Shown piece after piece: positions 6,692 through 7,748 of a stretch of 7,748 nt of DNA (within the stretch, counting starts at the first letter, position 1; each line of letters opens with the position of its first letter). The DNA is from Cyanobacteria bacterium UBA11372 (GTDB taxonomy: Bacteria > Cyanobacteriota > Cyanobacteriia > Cyanobacteriales > Aerosakkonemataceae). Made by a program: the position numbers and the translations under genes. The stretch lies in NCBI GenBank assembly GCA_003486675.1, contig DNGG01000393.1, forward strand, positions 10,703-18,450. The letters are read 5' to 3'. The notes under the pieces were generated by a model. That model saw nothing but the letters and a program-made list of their open reading frames with translations. It made no database searches and was not told where the DNA came from.

Positions 6692-7748
6692 ATGACAGAA
6701 TTCATTTTAGTTGTAGATGACAACCCCACTAACTTATCAGTGCTAACCCAAGCACTAAAATCTGCCGGGTTCAAAGTGCGGGTAGCTGTGGATGGTGAAA
6801 GTGCAATCGAACAAGTAGAATATGACCAACCAGCACTCATTTTGTTGGACGTTCAAATGCCGGGAATTGATGGGTTTGAAACCTGTATCAAACTGAAATC
6901 TAACCCATCAACTCATGACATTCCGATCATATTTATGACAGCCCTTGCCGATAAAGAAAGTAAGCTTAAAGGCTTGTCATTGGGAGCGGTAGATTATATC
7001 ACAAAACCCTTTGAACAAGAGGAAGTATTAGCAAGAGTTAAGGTGCATTTAAAACTGCGATCCTTAACCAAAACCCTGGAAGAAAAAAATGCTCAACTCT
7101 ACCAGTTAAAAGAGGGATTAGAACAACGAGTTGCCGAGCGAACGGCAGAACTGCAAAAAGCTCAAATTCAAATGATTCAGCAGGAAAAACTTTCTAGTTT
7201 GGGGCAATTAGTCGCTGGGGTTGCTCATGAAATTAATAATCCAATTAGCTTTATTTCTAGCAATATTGAACCGGCGAAACAATATGTAGCAGATATGACT
7301 AAAATCTTGCACCTTTATCAAAAACATTATCCTCAACCAGTCGCCGAAATTGAAAAAGAATCATATGACATAGACTTAGAATTTCTCCTAGAAGATCTGC
7401 CCAAAATTCTAGATTCGATGAAGTTGGGTTCCGAGCGAATTCAAAATATTTCTAACTCGTTGCGGAATTTCTCGCGCTCGGATATCACGACAAAAATCCC
7501 GGTAAATTTGCACGAGGGAATCGATAGCACTTTGTTAATTTTGCGCCATCGAATGAAAGCCTGCGGTAACCAGCCGGAAATTCAAGTGATTAAGCACTAT
7601 GGTAACCTGCCCCTTGTGACGTGCTATCCCGGACAAATGAATCAGGTATTTATGAATATTTTTGCCAATGCAATTGATGCATTAGAAGATGGTAATAGGT
7701 CATCGGTAATGGGTAATGGGGGAGACAAGGGAGACAAGGGAGATAAGG
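6692..7748 (+). CDS. Sensor histidine kinase, REC-coiled coil-HPK4-type kinase (kinase 3, 3' truncated by window)
   Basis: The frame is open from ATG 6692 to the right edge: 352 residues without a stop. The N-terminal receiver (about 3-122) has D9/D10, D53, T83 and K105 and closely resembles the first receiver of kinase 2 (both have MPGIDGFETC, FMTAL, LSLGAVDY, VHLKLRSL). A coiled coil (about 125-170, with the ERTAEL linker motif) leads to GVAHEINNP with H179, a class-4 (HPK4) dimerisation domain. Its helical hairpin is extended (about 195-260, including LEFLLEDLPKIL), a form I recall from cyanobacterial kinases. The N-box MNIFANAIDAL has N322/N326. Residues from 334 on are coded by tandem repeats, and the ATP-binding G1 and G2 boxes lie beyond the window. 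No membrane segment is seen. The start is supported by the receiver beginning at residue 3; no Shine-Dalgarno is evident. The 39-bp gap after kinase 2 suggests one operon. Confidence 0.93.
   Translation, partial: MTEFILVVDDNPTNLSVLTQALKSAGFKVRVAVDGESAIEQVEYDQPALILLDVQMPGIDGFETCIKLKSNPSTHDIPIIFMTALADKESKLKGLSLGAVDYITKPFEQEEVLARVKVHLKLRSLTKTLEEKNAQLYQLKEGLEQRVAERTAELQKAQIQMIQQEKLSSLGQLVAGVAHEINNPISFISSNIEPAKQYVADMTKILHLYQKHYPQPVAEIEKESYDIDLEFLLEDLPKILDSMKLGSERIQNISNSLRNFSRSDITTKIPVNLHEGIDSTLLILRHRMKACGNQPEIQVIKHYGNLPLVTCYPGQMNQVFMNIFANAIDALEDGNRSSVMGNGGDKGDKGDK
7691..7748 (+). repeat. In-frame composite repeat: four GGTAATG-type heptamers plus three GGGAGACAA nonamers
   Basis: Heptamers in register start at 7691 (GGTAATA), 7698 (GGTCATC), 7705 and 7712 (both GGTAATG). 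They pass straight into 9-bp units at 7720, 7729 (GGGAGACAA) and 7738 (GGGAGATAA), and the array may continue past the window. The heptamers are the reverse complement of the unit in the kinase 1 and 2 arrays. The nonamers encode G-D-K repeats (residues 344-352) without frame change. The array begins directly after the N-box helix of kinase 3. Confidence 0.85.

Overview
The window reads as cyanobacterial DNA. The octamer GCGATCGC (HIP1) occurs at least 11 times. Degenerate ATTACC/GGTAAT heptamer arrays (STRR type) are present. Shine-Dalgarno sequences are missing ahead of two genes, and the kinase architectures are typical of cyanobacteria. A filamentous, large-genome cyanobacterium is my best guess, but genus and species cannot be read from this. 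All real genes are on the + strand.

Layout: (1) 1-297, the C-terminal end of an RND (AcrB/HAE1-type) efflux pump. (2) 294-2237, a hybrid histidine kinase REC-coiled coil-HisKA-HATPase-REC-tail, whose start overlaps the pump stop by the 4-nt ATGA. (3) 2238-2443, a 206-bp regulatory gap with a possible weak terminator, a TATAAT inside a GTA-N8-TAC (NtcA-like) palindrome, and two successive dyads just before the next ATG. (4) 2444-6652, a 1402-residue hybrid kinase REC-six tandem PAS/PAC-HisKA-HATPase-REC-tail. (5) 6692-7748, a third kinase, REC-coiled coil-HPK4-type DHp-HATPase, cut by the window edge.

All three kinases look soluble: none has a signal peptide or membrane segment. All begin with a receiver domain. 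Two also end in a receiver plus a shared, unnamed helical tail. No HPt domain and no DNA-binding, GGDEF or other output domain is visible, so the cluster is the signal-processing part of a phosphorelay whose output must lie elsewhere. The pump overlap suggests the first kinase is co-expressed with an efflux system. The second and third kinases probably form a separate transcription unit (39-bp gap).

The most unusual observation is that each of the three kinases carries an in-frame short-tandem-repeat array at the same structural place, the loop between the N-box helix and the G1 box (or its start) of the ATPase domain. The arrays in kinases 1 and 2 are clearly homologous. The one in kinase 3 is in the opposite orientation, mixed with a 9-bp repeat, and carries a base change exactly where a perfect heptamer would create a TAA stop. 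No wholly new system is evident, but this repeat targeting, the shared tail and the pump-kinase fusion of reading frames deserve a second look.
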